From assembly GCA_012656075.1 (NCBI GenBank), contig JAAKBF010000171.1:1736001-1800000 (forward strand): a stretch of DNA of 64,000 nucleotides, given 5' to 3'. The DNA is from Phytophthora hibernalis (Eukaryota; Oomycota; Peronosporomycetes; Peronosporales; Peronosporaceae). The position numbers and the translations under genes are program-made. This document shows positions 11,435 through 22,450 of this stretch, in pieces. The stretch's first letter is position 1. Each line of letters opens with the position of its first letter. Below the pieces are notes generated by a model. It worked only from the letters and a program-made list of their open reading frames with translations, had not been told where the DNA came from and did not search any database.

Positions 11435-11510
11435 AGTCCTTCGCGGAATGCATTATTGTAGATTTTGTGTGGTTTACACAACAAAACATTCTGAAACCAA
11501 GGTACGGAGC

Positions 11511-12679
11511 ATGGCGGGCGTAGTGCTGGCGACAGCGGGGTATGACCACACCATCCGCTTCTGGGAGGCCGCATCGGGCACGTGCAACCGCACAGTCAAG
11601 TACCCAGACTCGGTAGGCTGCTTCTCCCTCAAATTTCACGCTGCTACGAGCGTTCTACGCTCCGAACTCTCCATTCTACGCTTACTACATGGCCGACTCA
11701 CTCTCTGTTTTGTCATTAGCAAGTGAACTGCCTGCAGATTACACCGGACAAGAAGTACATCGCAGCGGCAGGGAACCCCCACATCCGCCTGTTCGAGATC
11801 AACAGCAACAACCCCAACCATGTGACGAGCTACGACGGCCACGCCAGCAACGTCACGTCGCTGGGCTTCCAGCGCCACGGCAAGTGGATGTACTCGTGCT
11901 CGGACGATGGCACCATCAAGATCTGGGACCTGAGAGCCCCTGGCTGCCAACGCAGCTACAACGCTGGTGTACCGCTCAACTCGGTGGTGCTGCATCCCAA
12001 TCAGGCGGAGCTGCTGGTGGGAGACCAGAACGGATTCGTGCGCGTTTACGACCTCACGGCCAACTCGATGGTTACAAAGCTGGAGCCACCGACGGGAGAC
12101 ACTGGAGAGAGCAGCATTCGATCGGTGGATATTGTGCGCGACGGCAGTGCGCTGGTGGCGGCCAACAACCACGGCAAGTGTTTCTTCTACCGTCCTAAAC
12201 CGGAGGGCCACTACGAGCTGCACGGCTCCATTCAGGCACACAATGGCTACATCCTCAAGACACGGATTAGCTCCAATGGCAAGTTCCTGGCGACGTGTTC
12301 GTCGGATAAGACGGCCAAAGTGTGGAGTCTCCCGGCGGTCATGGCAGCGTCAGTAAACGGAGAGGCTCGTGAGTCGGACATGCACGGCAATGGATCCATG
12401 AGCTCGCAGCGGCAAATGAGTTCGTCCAGCATGAGCTCCACGCTGGGTCCGACGGCGCCGCCTGTGCCGAGCAGCAACGGGATCATCCACACGCTGCAAG
12501 GCCACCAGCGGTGGGTGTGGGATTGCGCTTTTTCAGCAGTGTCGTCGTACTTGGTGACCTGTTCGTCGGATCAGAGTGCTCGGTTGTGGGATCTGAGTCA
12601 GGGCGAAGCAATCCGCCAATACAGTGGTCACCACAAGGCCGTCATCTGCGTGGCTCTCAACGATGCCGTCGCAGACTAA
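11511..12679 (+). CDS. LST8: LST8/G-beta-L, WD40 subunit of TOR complexes
   Basis: Exon 1 (11511-11612) and exon 2 (11720-12679) flank a 107-nt intron that starts with GTAGGC and ends with ATTAG. The junction restores DSQVNCLQITPD, giving 353 residues. Seven WD40 repeats are visible, starting with ATAGYDHTIRFWEA and including HIRLFEINSNNPN, SYDGHASNVTSLGF, LHPNQAELLVGDQNG and GHHKAVICVALND, all diagnostic of LST8. LST8 binds the TOR kinase domain and belongs to both TORC1 and TORC2. A Ser/Met-rich insertion of about 40 residues (from about 12350 to 12480) sits before the last WD repeats and is absent from animal LST8. Only 76 bp separate its start from the divergent JTB gene. Confidence 0.93.
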
Positions 12680-12775
12680 AGGGCGTAAGTGCCAAGCTGA
12701 GCTAGTGGAGGAGAGAGGGCTGGGTTATATGAAGATGGTTGTATGGAGTTGCTACGCTTAGTGTCTGCTGTGTAT

Positions 12776-13345
12776 CTACGTGAAGGTCTTCTTGGTCATG
12801 ATGGCGTAGAACTCCTCGGCGTTGATCTCTCCGTCCTGGTCGGCGTCGGCGCGCTCGATCATCTCGAGCAGCTCGGCATCCGTCATGGTCTCGCCCAGCT
12901 CCTTGGCCACGCGCTTGAGGTTACGCAGCGAGATCTTGCCGGTCTGGTCGTCGTCGAAGAGGTTGAAGACCTTCTGGATGTCTTCTCTCGAGTCCTTGTC
13001 ACTCTGCAGTAGTGCAACACACCAAAAGATGAGCACCTTGCAACAAACAACCGAGAGAGCATCTCAACTGACCATCTTCGCCGTCATCATGTCCAGGAAC
13101 TCCTCAAAGTCGATGGATCCGCTGCCGTCCTTGTCGATGTCCCCGATCATCTGGTAAATGGTCTGGTTCTTGGCCTCGAAGCCCAGCGACTGCATGGCCG
13201 CCTTCAGCTCCTTGGGGTCGATCGTGCCGCTGCCGTCCGTGTCGAAGAGGTTGAAGGCCTCGCGGATCTCCTCGATCTCCTCCTCGCTCAGTCCCGGCCG
13301 CTCGTACGTCTTGGCGTTGCGCTTCTGCGAGATGCGGCGGGCCAT
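12776..13345 (-). CDS. Centrin (caltractin)
   Basis: Exon 1 (13345-13073) and exon 2 (13003-12776) are joined across a 69-nt intron (GTCAGT donor, CTGCAG acceptor) to give 166 residues. Four EF-hands are present: DTDGSGTIDPKE, DKDGSGSIDFEE, a degenerate third loop DDDQTGKISLRN, and DADQDGEINAEE. The basic N-terminus followed by GLSEEEIEEIREAF and the block LKRVAKELGE are centrin signatures that separate it from calmodulin. Centrins organise basal bodies and centrosomes, which fits a flagellated-zoospore organism. The ATG at 13345 is chosen because the frame upstream has no other ATG. Confidence 0.92.
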
Positions 13346-13410
13346 GGCTGGCGACGGAAGCTTCAACGATGAAGAGAGCTCGCAATTTCGAAAGTGGCGT
13401 CTCCTCGCCG

Positions 13411-13469
13411 TTATAAAACCACTGCACGCTGTGATTGGATAGAAGTACGCATTAAACTCTTCTTATTGG
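13411..13469. promoter_or_regulatory. CCAAT boxes in the divergent centrin promoter
   Basis: ATTGG occurs at 13434-13438 and 13465-13469, with a TTATAAAA stretch at 13411-13418, in the 227 bp between divergent starts at 13345 and 13573. This is the second CCAAT pair in the window. Confidence 0.4.
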
Positions 13470-13572
13470 ACAAAAAGGAATCTCAATATGGTGTGGCGCA
13501 CCCTACAATTATTTGGACGAAATCAGAGTATTCTTGCATTTTCCGACTTCTTCTTCCGCACTTACGACGCTC

Positions 13573-14678
13573 ATGGAGGCGGCGACGACGCGGCGGGCGG
13601 CGCGGATGCTGGAGGCACAAGGCTCGTTCCAGAGCGTGGTGAAGCAGGAGCTGCAGCTGCTTCTGGCGGGTGGGACGAGGCGCGAGGAGGCCGTGAAGCT
13701 GCTGCTGCGACGCATCGTGGCCAGCACCGAGACGCCCGAGGCGGCGGCCGTGCGTAGCGTCATGCGCCAGTTCCAGATGAACTACGACGACGCGGTGCGC
13801 GCGCTCATCGTGAAGCAGGAGCTGGGGCGGCTGAAGCGCCAAGGGTTGGACTCGTTCGCGGCCATTGAGGAGCTCACTCGCAAGATGAGGAGTCGCGAAG
13901 AGGCGGATGAGGTAGAACAGGCGGCAGACGAGGTAGAACGGGAGGAAGAAAAGGTAGAGAAGGAGGTAGAACGGGAGGTAGAACACAAGGACATTGCGAC
14001 TAAAGAGAAGGAGGAGGAGAAGGAGATGCCGGCGGCCGAGATGGCCTCGCCGTCGTCGGACAAGGACGTCAACGAGTCGTCCTTGTCGCTGTGTCAGCGG
14101 ATCGGGCAGGTGTCCATTTCGTGCGGTAAGACGCCCGAGAAAGGGGCAGAGGAAGAAGAAGCAGGTGAAGACACGGACGGAGAGGAGAACGAGTCGGCTG
14201 GAGAGAAGAACAAGCCCGTGCTTAAGTCGCCGCTGACAGTTCGCAGCCCAACAAACAGCAAGTCGCGCAAGCGTCGAGCCGCTTTTGAAATTCAGTACGA
14301 TTCCCCAGTAAAAATCGTAGCAGTGGACGCAGCGTGAAGCCGCTGTTCCCGAGTTTGAAGAAGCAGAAACTGTGCGCTGAGGTAGGCGACGGATTCCTCC
14401 AGGTCGTCACTCGCAAGTCCAAGCCTACGTCATCAGTTTTGTCCAAGAGTATGTCAACAGCAGTAACGTCTGGATCATCGCACAAAAGTAACGCAGGTGG
14501 AGGATTTACGCGGATCGATCTGGCCGCGAAGAATTTACACAAGCGGCAGCGAGTAAGCCCGACAGGGATGCAAGACGACGACGAGTCTCCCATCGCAGAA
14601 GAGCTTCGCGTAACCCACGTGCATCACCGCCATCACCACCACCATAGCAAGCGCCAGAAGAACGGCGCCAACCACTGA
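13573..14678 (+). CDS. Hypothetical charged nuclear-type protein
   Basis: The ATG at 13573 opens a helical N-terminal domain of about 110 residues (AARMLEAQGSFQSVVKQEL and QMNYDDAVRALIVKQ), followed by a Glu/Lys/Val-rich low-complexity stretch and a basic C-terminal half. The frame stops at 14337, but adding one base in the A-run near 14312 carries the protein on through a basic region to a His-rich tail (HHRHHHHH) ending at 14678, about 368 residues in all. I do not recognise the domain. The N-terminal repeat of helices could be a protein-interaction module. RKRR-type motifs suggest a nuclear location. Confidence 0.65.
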
Positions 14679-14925
14679 ACGCGGTCGTTGCATGGATATC
14701 TGAGTGACGACAGTGAGAATACGAGCTAATTATTTCACTTTTGTAAGATCCTTTGAGACACTGGGCGACGACACCGCAGCGTGTGCTCTTGAAAGCATCG
14801 GAGGGCCGTTCACAAACCTGCCGTGCTTACCTTTGTTCTAGAGAATGAAAGAGAGAGCGATGCAGGAAGATATATGAAGCTGCGTTTCCATACAAGTGTG
14901 TACTTGCAGACTGCTGCTCTAAGTC

Positions 14926-15942
14926 TCAATCTCGAAAGTGTCGTGTGGTGCTCGGACGCAGATCAATGCCGCGCTCGTGCAGCTCGTGCATCAGCTGCAT
15001 GAATTCGCCCACAGAAACTTTCACGGCTCGATTCAACGTGAGCTCGCTCGCTTCCAATGCCGCCTCCACACGTTCCGTGACGGCCTCATGCTTGTCTTCT
15101 TCAGTCAGTGCCTCGTCTTTCAGCACGTACTGCGATCTCGCCGTTTTGGCCAGAAGAAGCGCCCTCAACGTCTTGTTCTTCCGTTCAAAACACAGTCTCA
15201 GCAGTGCATCAAACTTCTGGAAGAACTGTCCATCATCCGCAGGCAGCGCAGGCACCAGAGCAGCGTGCGGCGCGAGTTTAATCACTCTCGAGTCCACCTT
15301 CGGTGGAGGCAAGAAGTGCTGCCTTGGCACCTTGACAACTGACGTGACGTCCGCCACCAGCGCCGTGTTGGCACTCAACCGACTGTAGTTTTTGTTGCCT
15401 GGTTGAGCTAGCAGCCTCAATGCAAACTCCTCCTGAACCAGCAGCACCGCACACTTGAACGTCGTCGGGAAGCGGTGCATGTAGCTCGAAAGTCTGGACA
15501 CCACGAGCGACGACAACTGGTACGGGATGTTGGCAACACAGGCGTCGAATGGTTTTCGGTCCGTTTCGGCCTCCGATTCAAAGCGGAAGGCCTCGAAGTC
15601 GGTCTGCTCCACCACGAGGCTGCCGGCCTCAATCTCGCTCGGGAACCGAAAATTAAGTTGCTCCACCATGCGGTCATCAAACTCCACGGCGTGGACCTGC
15701 ACTTTGGGGCTAATTTGCAGCAAGGCCGACGTTAAGTTGCCCGTTCCCGGGCCGATTTCGAGCACTCGGACGGACTCGGAGCTCGGCAGCTCGGCGGAGG
15801 CGACGATTTGGTCCAAGATGCCATCGGAGACCAACAGGTGCTGCCCCAGTTTGCGCTTGAGGTGCGGAGTGCCTCGCAGACGAGAGACGTTGGATGTGGA
15901 CGACCAGCGAGGTCGCAGAGAGCGAGACGCCAAACGGAGCAT
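14926..15942 (-). CDS. rRNA adenine N6-dimethyltransferase (KsgA/Dim1/TFB1M family), probably mitochondrial
   Basis: This is a single intact exon of 338 residues. All family motifs are visible: LGQHLL near residue 32, the SAM-binding EIGPGTG near residue 62, acidic E at the end of the second strand, and the catalytic NIPYQLSS, followed by the family PPPKVDSRVI motif. The enzyme dimethylates two adjacent adenines in the small-subunit rRNA 3' hairpin. The first 20 residues are Arg/Ser/Leu-rich with no acidic residues (MLRLASRSLRPRW), a typical mitochondrial presequence, so a TFB1M-like organellar role is inferred rather than cytosolic Dim1. The codon use is GC-rich like its neighbours. Confidence 0.92.
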   Translation of the reverse strand: MLRLASRSLRPRWSSTSNVSRLRGTPHLKRKLGQHLLVSDGILDQIVASAELPSSESVRVLEIGPGTGNLTSALLQISPKVQVHAVEFDDRMVEQLNFRFPSEIEAGSLVVEQTDFEAFRFESEAETDRKPFDACVANIPYQLSSLVVSRLSSYMHRFPTTFKCAVLLVQEEFALRLLAQPGNKNYSRLSANTALVADVTSVVKVPRQHFLPPPKVDSRVIKLAPHAALVPALPADDGQFFQKFDALLRLCFERKNKTLRALLLAKTARSQYVLKDEALTEEDKHEAVTERVEAALEASELTLNRAVKVSVGEFMQLMHELHERGIDLRPSTTRHFRD

Positions 15943-16366
15943 TGGGCCACAGCTTTGATGATGTGCTGCCCGTCAGAAAATTAGGTGGTCCACGCTGGAG
16001 GTAATATTGTACTGTACACTGGTACCGGTACCATGGTACATGTACAGGCATTTCGGGACTGACCCATTTTCGTATCAACCTTGGGAATACATGAAAGCTT
16101 ACCGGTAAGCCGACACATTGTCACGCAGACCTTGGCGCACTTGGAGTCTTCCTTGAGGTCGACGAACTCCGAGGATACCGATAGGACACGAGACTCATTC
16201 ACAAGAAGTTACTTGATAATAAAAGGGTTATTAGTACGAGTGGAGTGATCTGTAGATTCATGTGCGAGTACCTAAGATAATCAGTCGCTAGACTAAGCCC
16301 GCGAGCGCTGCTCTTGCCATTCTTCGATTTGCGCCGTCGAACTGTCCAAACCAAGCCGCATTTTAA
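15943..16366. other. Divergent intergenic region with an oomycete-type initiator
   Basis: The region separates the dimethyltransferase and Ca2+-ATPase starts. It contains a KpnI-like palindromic cluster around 16019-16042 (GGTACCGGTACC) and, at 16317-16332, CCATTCTTCGATTTGC. That matches the oomycete INR plus flanking promoter consensus apart from one base and lies 35 bp before the ATPase ATG. No coding sequence was recognised. Confidence 0.45.
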
Positions 16367-19300
16367 ATGGACGGGAGACCGCTGCTGTCTTTATCGCCGG
16401 CGGGGGATCTTCGCGTGCCTTCCCGCTGCTGCCAACGGATTTGCGTCGGTTGCTAGCACTTCCAGATCAATCTGAGCCTCCTCCAAGCTCTCCGTCTTCC
16501 TCCTCCTCAGTTTCATCACCTGGGACCATTTCCAGCGCCGTTGCAGCGTCGGAGTTTGGTCCCGACCAAGAGCAGGACTTTCATGCCCAAATGGAGGCAC
16601 TTGGTGGCCTCTTGGGGCTAGCGCGGATGCTACGCGTGGGCTTGGACCAAGGTCTGGATGCCAGTGATCGTTGCGGAGACTTGACTCGGCGCACCGAATG
16701 GTTCGGAGCCAACTACATCGCGCCGCCCCCAGTGCGCGGCCTGCTTCGACTCATGGCGGAGGCTGCTTTCATGGACACCATCAATCTCATCCTGGTCGTG
16801 GATGGCGTCGTGGCCGTCGCTCTCGGTATGGCCGTCGGTGGGAACCCCAGCACCGACTGGATGGAAGGCACCTGTGTGCTGATCGCAGTGTTGGCTATTG
16901 CTCTCGTCACGGCGGTGGGCGACTTCCAGAAGGAGCGACAATTCCGAGCGCTCAACGCAGTCAATGAGAATGAACTCGTGCGTGTCGTGCGCTTCGGCGA
17001 GCAAGAGCAGCACAAAGTGGAAAGCTTGAACGACAGCAATGACTCACGAGTGCGGAAGTGGTCTATTGTTGTGGGTGACATCGTGCAGCTCGAGCCTGGT
17101 GACGTGGTGCCTGCGGATGGCCTCGCGTTCTACACGCGCGAGCTAAAAGTCGACGAGAGCACACTGACAGGGGAACCCGAACTGGTGCGGAAGGGCGACG
17201 CGTTGTTGCTCTCCGAAGACGTTGCTGGGGATCAGAATTTGCCGGTCAAGCTCTTCTCGGGTACGCGCGTGATGGAGGGCTTCGCCAAGATGCTGGTGTT
17301 GTGTGTGGGCGAGCATTCTCAGTACGGTCAGATCACTGCGCTGATTAATGGCCCTGGTGCAGAGCAAGAGGAAACTGACGAAGAGGACAACAAGGCTAAG
17401 AAGGCGGACATATCGTCCAATCCAATTCAAGACGGAAGCTACTTCTCCTTGGATGTTGTTGATATTTCCGCCGAGGCGCAGGAAATGGGTGGGCATGCTA
17501 GTGATCCCTCCAAGCCCAAGACGAAGACCACGAAGAAGAAGCCGGCACGTCGCGAGCGCACTTCACTGGCTGAGAAGATCGAGGCTCTAAACCTTTGGCT
17601 TGGGAAAATGGGAGTCGTGATTGCCACTCTCATCTTCGTCGTGCTCTGTGCACGCTTTAGCATTGAGTCATTCGTGCAGGAGCCTCGTCAGTCCTGGGAA
17701 GCAGCTTACCTGCGTGACTACCTGTCGTACTTCATTCTGGCCACGACAATCCTGGTCGTTGCTATCCCCGAAGGTCTTCCACTGGCCGTGGCCATCGCGT
17801 TGGCTTATGCGGTACGCCGCATGCTGCGTGGTCGTAGCCTTGTTCGCCATCTTGCGGCTTGTGAGACTGTGGGAAATGCCACAACTCTGTGTGCCGATAA
17901 GACTGGAACTCTCACAGCGAACCAGATGAGCGTGGCGCGTCTTTGGCTCGCACCAGACAACAAAAGCGACTTTGTGAGTCTCCTCGACAATGAAAACGGT
18001 GCCGCTCAAGCCGACTTCAACTCTCCAAGCATGGCCAAGGCCTCGATCGACGATACAATGATGATGATGCTCTGTGAAGGAATCGCTTTAAACTCGACCG
18101 CCGAATTGCTTCCTCCTGCAGAAGGCGACACGGAAGATACTCCACGAAAGGCACTGGGTAGTCAGACGGAAGGTGCGCTCCTGTCCTTCGCGACAGCTTG
18201 CAGTGAAAACGAGCTCGACTACGCTGAGATGCGGAAGAGCGCGAATATCCAACGTGTTCTCCCGTTTAGCAGTGAGCGTAAGCGTATGTCCGTGATCCTT
18301 CCGCTTCAAGGTGAAGACGATCGATGGCGAACATACACGAAAGGCGCGCCAGAACTTGTGCTTGCACGTTGCACTCAGTTGCAAACACGCTCGGGTGGCA
18401 CAATTCCGCTGACATGCGAGCATCGACGATGGCTCCAAAAGAATGTATTCGCAGCATACGCACAACACGGGTATCGAGCGCTCTGCTTAGCCTATCGAGA
18501 CTGCAAATCGAATGGTGAGATGGTGGATACCACGTCGCCCGAGAATTTAGAGCAGCAGCTCGTGTGTCTTGCTATTGTTGCAATTGCAGACCCGTTGCGA
18601 CCTGGCACGCGCGAAGCTGTAGCTTCCTGTCAGAAAGCAGGAATCGTGGTTCGAATGGTAACCGGCGACAGTGCACTGACTGCACGCTCCATCGCGCGTG
18701 AGTGCGGGATCTTGCCAACTTCAGAGGAGGAGTACGACGCTTACACTGTCATGGAAGGCCCCGACTTTAGAGCGCTCGTACTCGATGAGCATGGAGAGCT
18801 GCGGCAGGAGGTTTTTGACCAGATATGGCCTTCGCTTCGTGTGCTGGCGCGCAGTTCGCCGCAGGATAAACACACGCTAGTGACGGATTAAGGCTCTCCA
18901 CGCTTCTCCCTCAGCAGCTTGTGGCTGTGACCGGCGACGGTACCAATGATGCACCGGCGCTCCGTGCAGCGCATGTGGGTTTCGCAATGGGGAAAAGCGG
19001 CACGTCCGTGGCAAAGGAGGCTGCCGATATTGTACTCATGGACGACGACCTAGCTGGCGTAGTAAATGCTGTCGTCTCTGGGCGTGGCGTGTTCGATGGC
19101 ATCTCGCAGTTCTTGCAGTTCCAGCTCACCGTCATTGCTGTAGCGCTGGTGTGGCATGCATCGGAGCTGTCACTCTTCGACAGTCTCCTATTGCAGCCGT
19201 GCAGATCCTGTGGGTGAACCTCTTCATGGACGTCTTCGCCTCGCTCGTGCTCACAACGGACGCTCCAGAGGCCTCGGAGCTTCTCGCGCGTCAGCCGTAT

Positions 19301-19809
19301 GCACGCAGCCGGTCGCTTATTTCGCCGCGCATGGCCAAACACATCGCCGGTCAGACGCTTCTGCAGCTCACGATGCTGCTCTTACTCACGTTCCTCGGCG
19401 ACAAGTGGTTCGACGTGCCTTCGGGCCGCGCTTCAGTGAGCGACGACGATGATTCGGACTCCACGCAGCATTTGACCATCGTCTTCAACACGTTCGTGTG
19501 GCTGCAGCTCTTCAACCAACTCAACTGCCGCCAGGGCGTAGCGGACACGCCGATGCTTCGTCTCGCAGGGCTGTGGCGCAACAAGCTCAGTCTCGTTGCG
19601 CTGTGCGTCCAGTGTGGACTGCAAGTCGCCATCGTGCAGCTCGGCGGAGAGCTCTTCCACTGCGCGCCACTCAGTGCAGCTCAGTGGGTCGCCTGCATTG
19701 GCATGGGGCGATCGCGCTGCCAATGGGCTGGGCACTGCGTGCGTCATCGATCGAGGAGTCTGTAATGAGAATTCTGCTGCGACTGCGCAAGCGACAAGGG
19801 GAGGAGTAG
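16367..19809 (+). CDS. P-type Ca2+-ATPase, plasma-membrane (PMCA/P2B) type
   Basis: The ATG at 16367 (AAATGG context) is chosen because the frame runs into the long ATPase frame if one base is added near 16418. Three more one-base gaps (near 18886, 19151 and 19708) interrupt otherwise continuous family sequence, giving about 1148 residues. Visible motifs in order are the A-domain TGE loop (DESTLTGEPELV), PEGLPLAV in TM4, the phosphorylation site DKTGTLT, KGAPELVL, and the hinge TGDGTNDAPAL, then ILWVNLFMD and the last membrane spans. PMCA-type pumps export Ca2+ from the cytosol. The N-terminal 70 residues are Ser/Pro-rich, and no clear calmodulin-binding C-terminal tail follows the last TM. 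The breaks look like sequencing deletions because every motif is intact. Confidence 0.88.
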
Positions 19810-20861
19810 CAAAGTCAGTAATATGCAAGCAGCGACAGCATTTACGCGACGCATATGTAACCTCACAAAAGAGCTTTGGTTTTGCAGGAGCAATGTGAAC
19901 TGTCGGCCGCTGTCCGCTGACGTCATTCCGATGTTGAAGTGATCATCAGATGGTTCAAACCTGGGGCTGCGACGCCCGCACTACATTGCGTTGCAGTCCC
20001 CACCAACGAGAGACCTCTTCCTGTCTGCTGTGGACTGCAGACACTTCAAAGCTCCTCGGGCTCTTGACAAGAGTCCTGCATCCAATCGGTGGCGACCGCA
20101 GGCTAGCTGGCGTCACGAGCGTCGGCTTCAAAACAGGTGCTTCAGTTTTGCCAAAACTGAAGTTGCACGCGGAAGGCAGCGATGCAGTATGCAAAGCTGA
20201 ACTTTCTGAGAGCGGTGTCCACCAAAACGATCAGTGCCCGGCGCATTTTGCCAGGCCGAGCACGCCGGAACACGGGCAGCATCGTACATAACGCTCCGCC
20301 AAGCAAGAACGGGCGCTTCATCCATCACGGCGAGCGCCAGCAATTTGAGGCGCAATATCGTCCGGTCTCTCGCCCTAGCAACTTCAAGCTCCGCGTAAGT
20401 CGGCACGCAGTGAGTGCAACAACGACAAGAAGACGCCCCCAAAGACAACGACAACTCACGATACATGTACTGTAGGAGCAATGATCTTCTTCAGTCTCCG
20501 ACACTCTAGCTTGGCATTTGCCCAAGACCCGCGTCGGCCGTATCCAAAACTGCAAGTTGCGATCTTCCCATAGCCGGGGCTACAACTGTTTTATAGAATC
20601 GTAATCAATTATTTACCTTGCAACATTAGTACCTTTATCACAAAGCCTTGCTCTACCGCATAACAACTCTATTTGCAAATCTTGTAACCTGGAATAATTG
20701 ATTGGTCCCATCTTTCTCCCTTTTCCGTGGAACTGTACTGTAACACGAAATAAGCCCGGCTATATTCGATCCCACCAGCATTAACCTGTGGCAGCAGCCT
20801 CCAGTCGGGTCCCCGACGGTCGCGCGAAGGTGCCAAGCGAGCAGCGCCACACATAGGTCTC
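19810..20861. other. Intergenic region without a recognised gene
   Basis: About 1 kb lies between the ATPase stop and the malate dehydrogenase promoter. Short ORFs at 20182-20475 (+) and 20128-20481 (-) overlap each other and show no domain. Nothing else is supported. Confidence 0.4.
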
Positions 20862-20882
20862 TCACTCCCCAATTTGACGTCA
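20862..20882 (+). promoter_or_regulatory. Oomycete INR/FPR core promoter with CRE-like palindrome
   Basis: TCACTCCCCAATTT at 20862-20875 differs by one base from the oomycete initiator plus flanking promoter consensus (TCATTYY then NCAWTTT). It overlaps a perfect TGACGTCA palindrome at 20875-20882, 40 bp before the malate dehydrogenase ATG. Confidence 0.6.
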
Positions 20883-20921
20883 CCCGCTCAAGTGTCCAAG
20901 CAGCAGCTCCTCCCACTCGCC

Positions 20922-21928
20922 ATGTTTGTTCGCGCCTCTTTGCTCACAACCTCCACGCTGCGTCGCGCCTCTCCTCGGCCCCTGGCCAGCAGAAGGTTGC
21001 CGTTCTTGGCGCGGCCGGCGGCATCGGCCAGCCCATGTCGCTGCTGCTCAAGGACTGCGACCACATCAAGCACCTGAGCCTCTTCGACGTGGTTAACACG
21101 CCTGGCGTGGCTGCCGACATCGGCCACATCAACACTCGGGCCAAGGTGACGGGCCACGTGGGCATGGAGCAGGCTGGCGAGGCCCTCGAGGGCGCCGACG
21201 TTGTGGTCATCCCCGCGGGCGTCCCCCGCAAGCCCGGCATGACGCGCGACGACCTGTTCAACACGAACGCGGGCATTGTGCAGTCTCTGGCCGCGGCCGC
21301 CGCCCAGCACTGCCCCAACGCCATGATCCTCATCATCGCCAACCCCGTCAACTCGACGGTGCCCATCGTGGCTGAGACCTTCAAGCAGGCAGGCGTGTAC
21401 GACCCCAAGCGCCTCTTCGGCGTTACGACCCTCGACGTGGTGCGCGCCGCCACGTTCGTGGGCGAGAACCAGCAGTGGGACCCGCGCGAGACCAACGTCA
21501 AGGTCATCGGCGGCCACGCCGGCACCACCATCCTGCCGCTGCTGTCGCAACTCGAGCACGGAAAGTTCTCGGACGACGACATCGCCAAGCTCACGCACCG
21601 CATTCAGTTCGGCGGCGACGAGGTCGTGCAGGCCAAGAATGGCACGGGCTCAGCCACGCTCTCCATGGCGTACGCCGGCGCGCGCTTCACTACGCGCCTC
21701 CTGGACGCCATGAATGGCGCCAAGGACGTCGTCGAGTGCTCGTACACGCAGAACGACGTGACCAAGCTGCCCTTCTTCTCGACGCCTGTGACGCTCGGCC
21801 CCAACGGCGTTGAGAAGGTGCACCACTTCGGCGAAATTTCGCCCGTGGAGCAGGCCAACTTCGACGAGATGATCGTGGCCCTCGAGGCGCAGATCAAGAA
21901 GGGAGTGGACTTTGCCTCGAAGAACTAA
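20922..21928 (+). CDS. Malate dehydrogenase, mitochondrial
   Basis: The enzyme interconverts malate and oxaloacetate with NAD in the TCA cycle. The ATG at 20922 opens a presequence (MFVRASLLTTSTLRRA). One base is missing near 20970, after which the Rossmann motif VLGAAGGIGQPMSLLL follows, then DVVNTPGVAADIGH, VVIPAGVPRKPGMTR (substrate Arg), ANPVNSTVPI, LFGVTTLDVVRA and the catalytic VIGGHAGTTILPL. The repaired length is about 335 residues, normal for the mitochondrial/bacterial-type family. The presequence and the oomycete INR upstream agree on this start. The strong G/C third-position bias suggests high expression. Confidence 0.93.
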
Positions 21929-22450
21929 GTGTCAAGACAAGTAGACGAGCTAGGGCTCGAGTGCTTGCTAGCCAGCGCTGGCCGAGAGGCGAACGGAACC
22001 GCCGGTCGCCGTTTAAAGTTGCGCTCTGGCGCAGCCATTAATACAAGTAGTATCGAGTACAGATTTGTGCACAAACCTTGCGATGCGCCATGAGTACATG
22101 TAGGTAGCGGAAGGGAGAGATCCAGGAAGGTCTTACCGGCGGTAGCTTGTCCATGGCATGTAGTCTGACGTTAAACTCAATGCCAGTCTGCATTCGTTGC
22201 AAAGCACCGGAGGCGCCATTTGCTATGCTACATGTATCCTTTGCCTCTGTTTGCCACTTCAACCTCCAAGCGCGTCACAGCCGCTCGTTTTTTAAAAGCT
22301 TAAAAGCGCGCGACTAGCGCCATCTCACTGGACAAATCCTAATGTCATTCTTCGAAGTACCGTATACACTGTACCCCCTGTTACAATTAGTAACAAGCGT
22401 CACTCACTTTTAGCCAATGAAACAATAGGTATAATATCGGTATATACGAT
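21929..22450. other. Transition from gene block to repeats; DNA-transposon end at 22358-22404
   Basis: After the malate dehydrogenase stop, no gene is recognised. At 22358-22404 the sequence TACCGTATACACTGTACC and the following CCCTGTTAC...AACAAGCGTCACT closely resemble the terminal inverted repeat of the small DNA transposon at 55583-56158, so this is probably a relic end of the same family. Confidence 0.5.

Noticed and set aside
18880..19160. Ca2+-ATPase as a pseudogene because of frame breaks
   Set aside because: All catalytic and membrane motifs are intact and each break needs only one added base, as in other essential genes of the window.
20182..20475. 97-codon ORF between the ATPase and malate dehydrogenase
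   Set aside because: Starts at a plausible ATG but overlaps an equally long reverse frame and lacks any recognisable domain or promoter.
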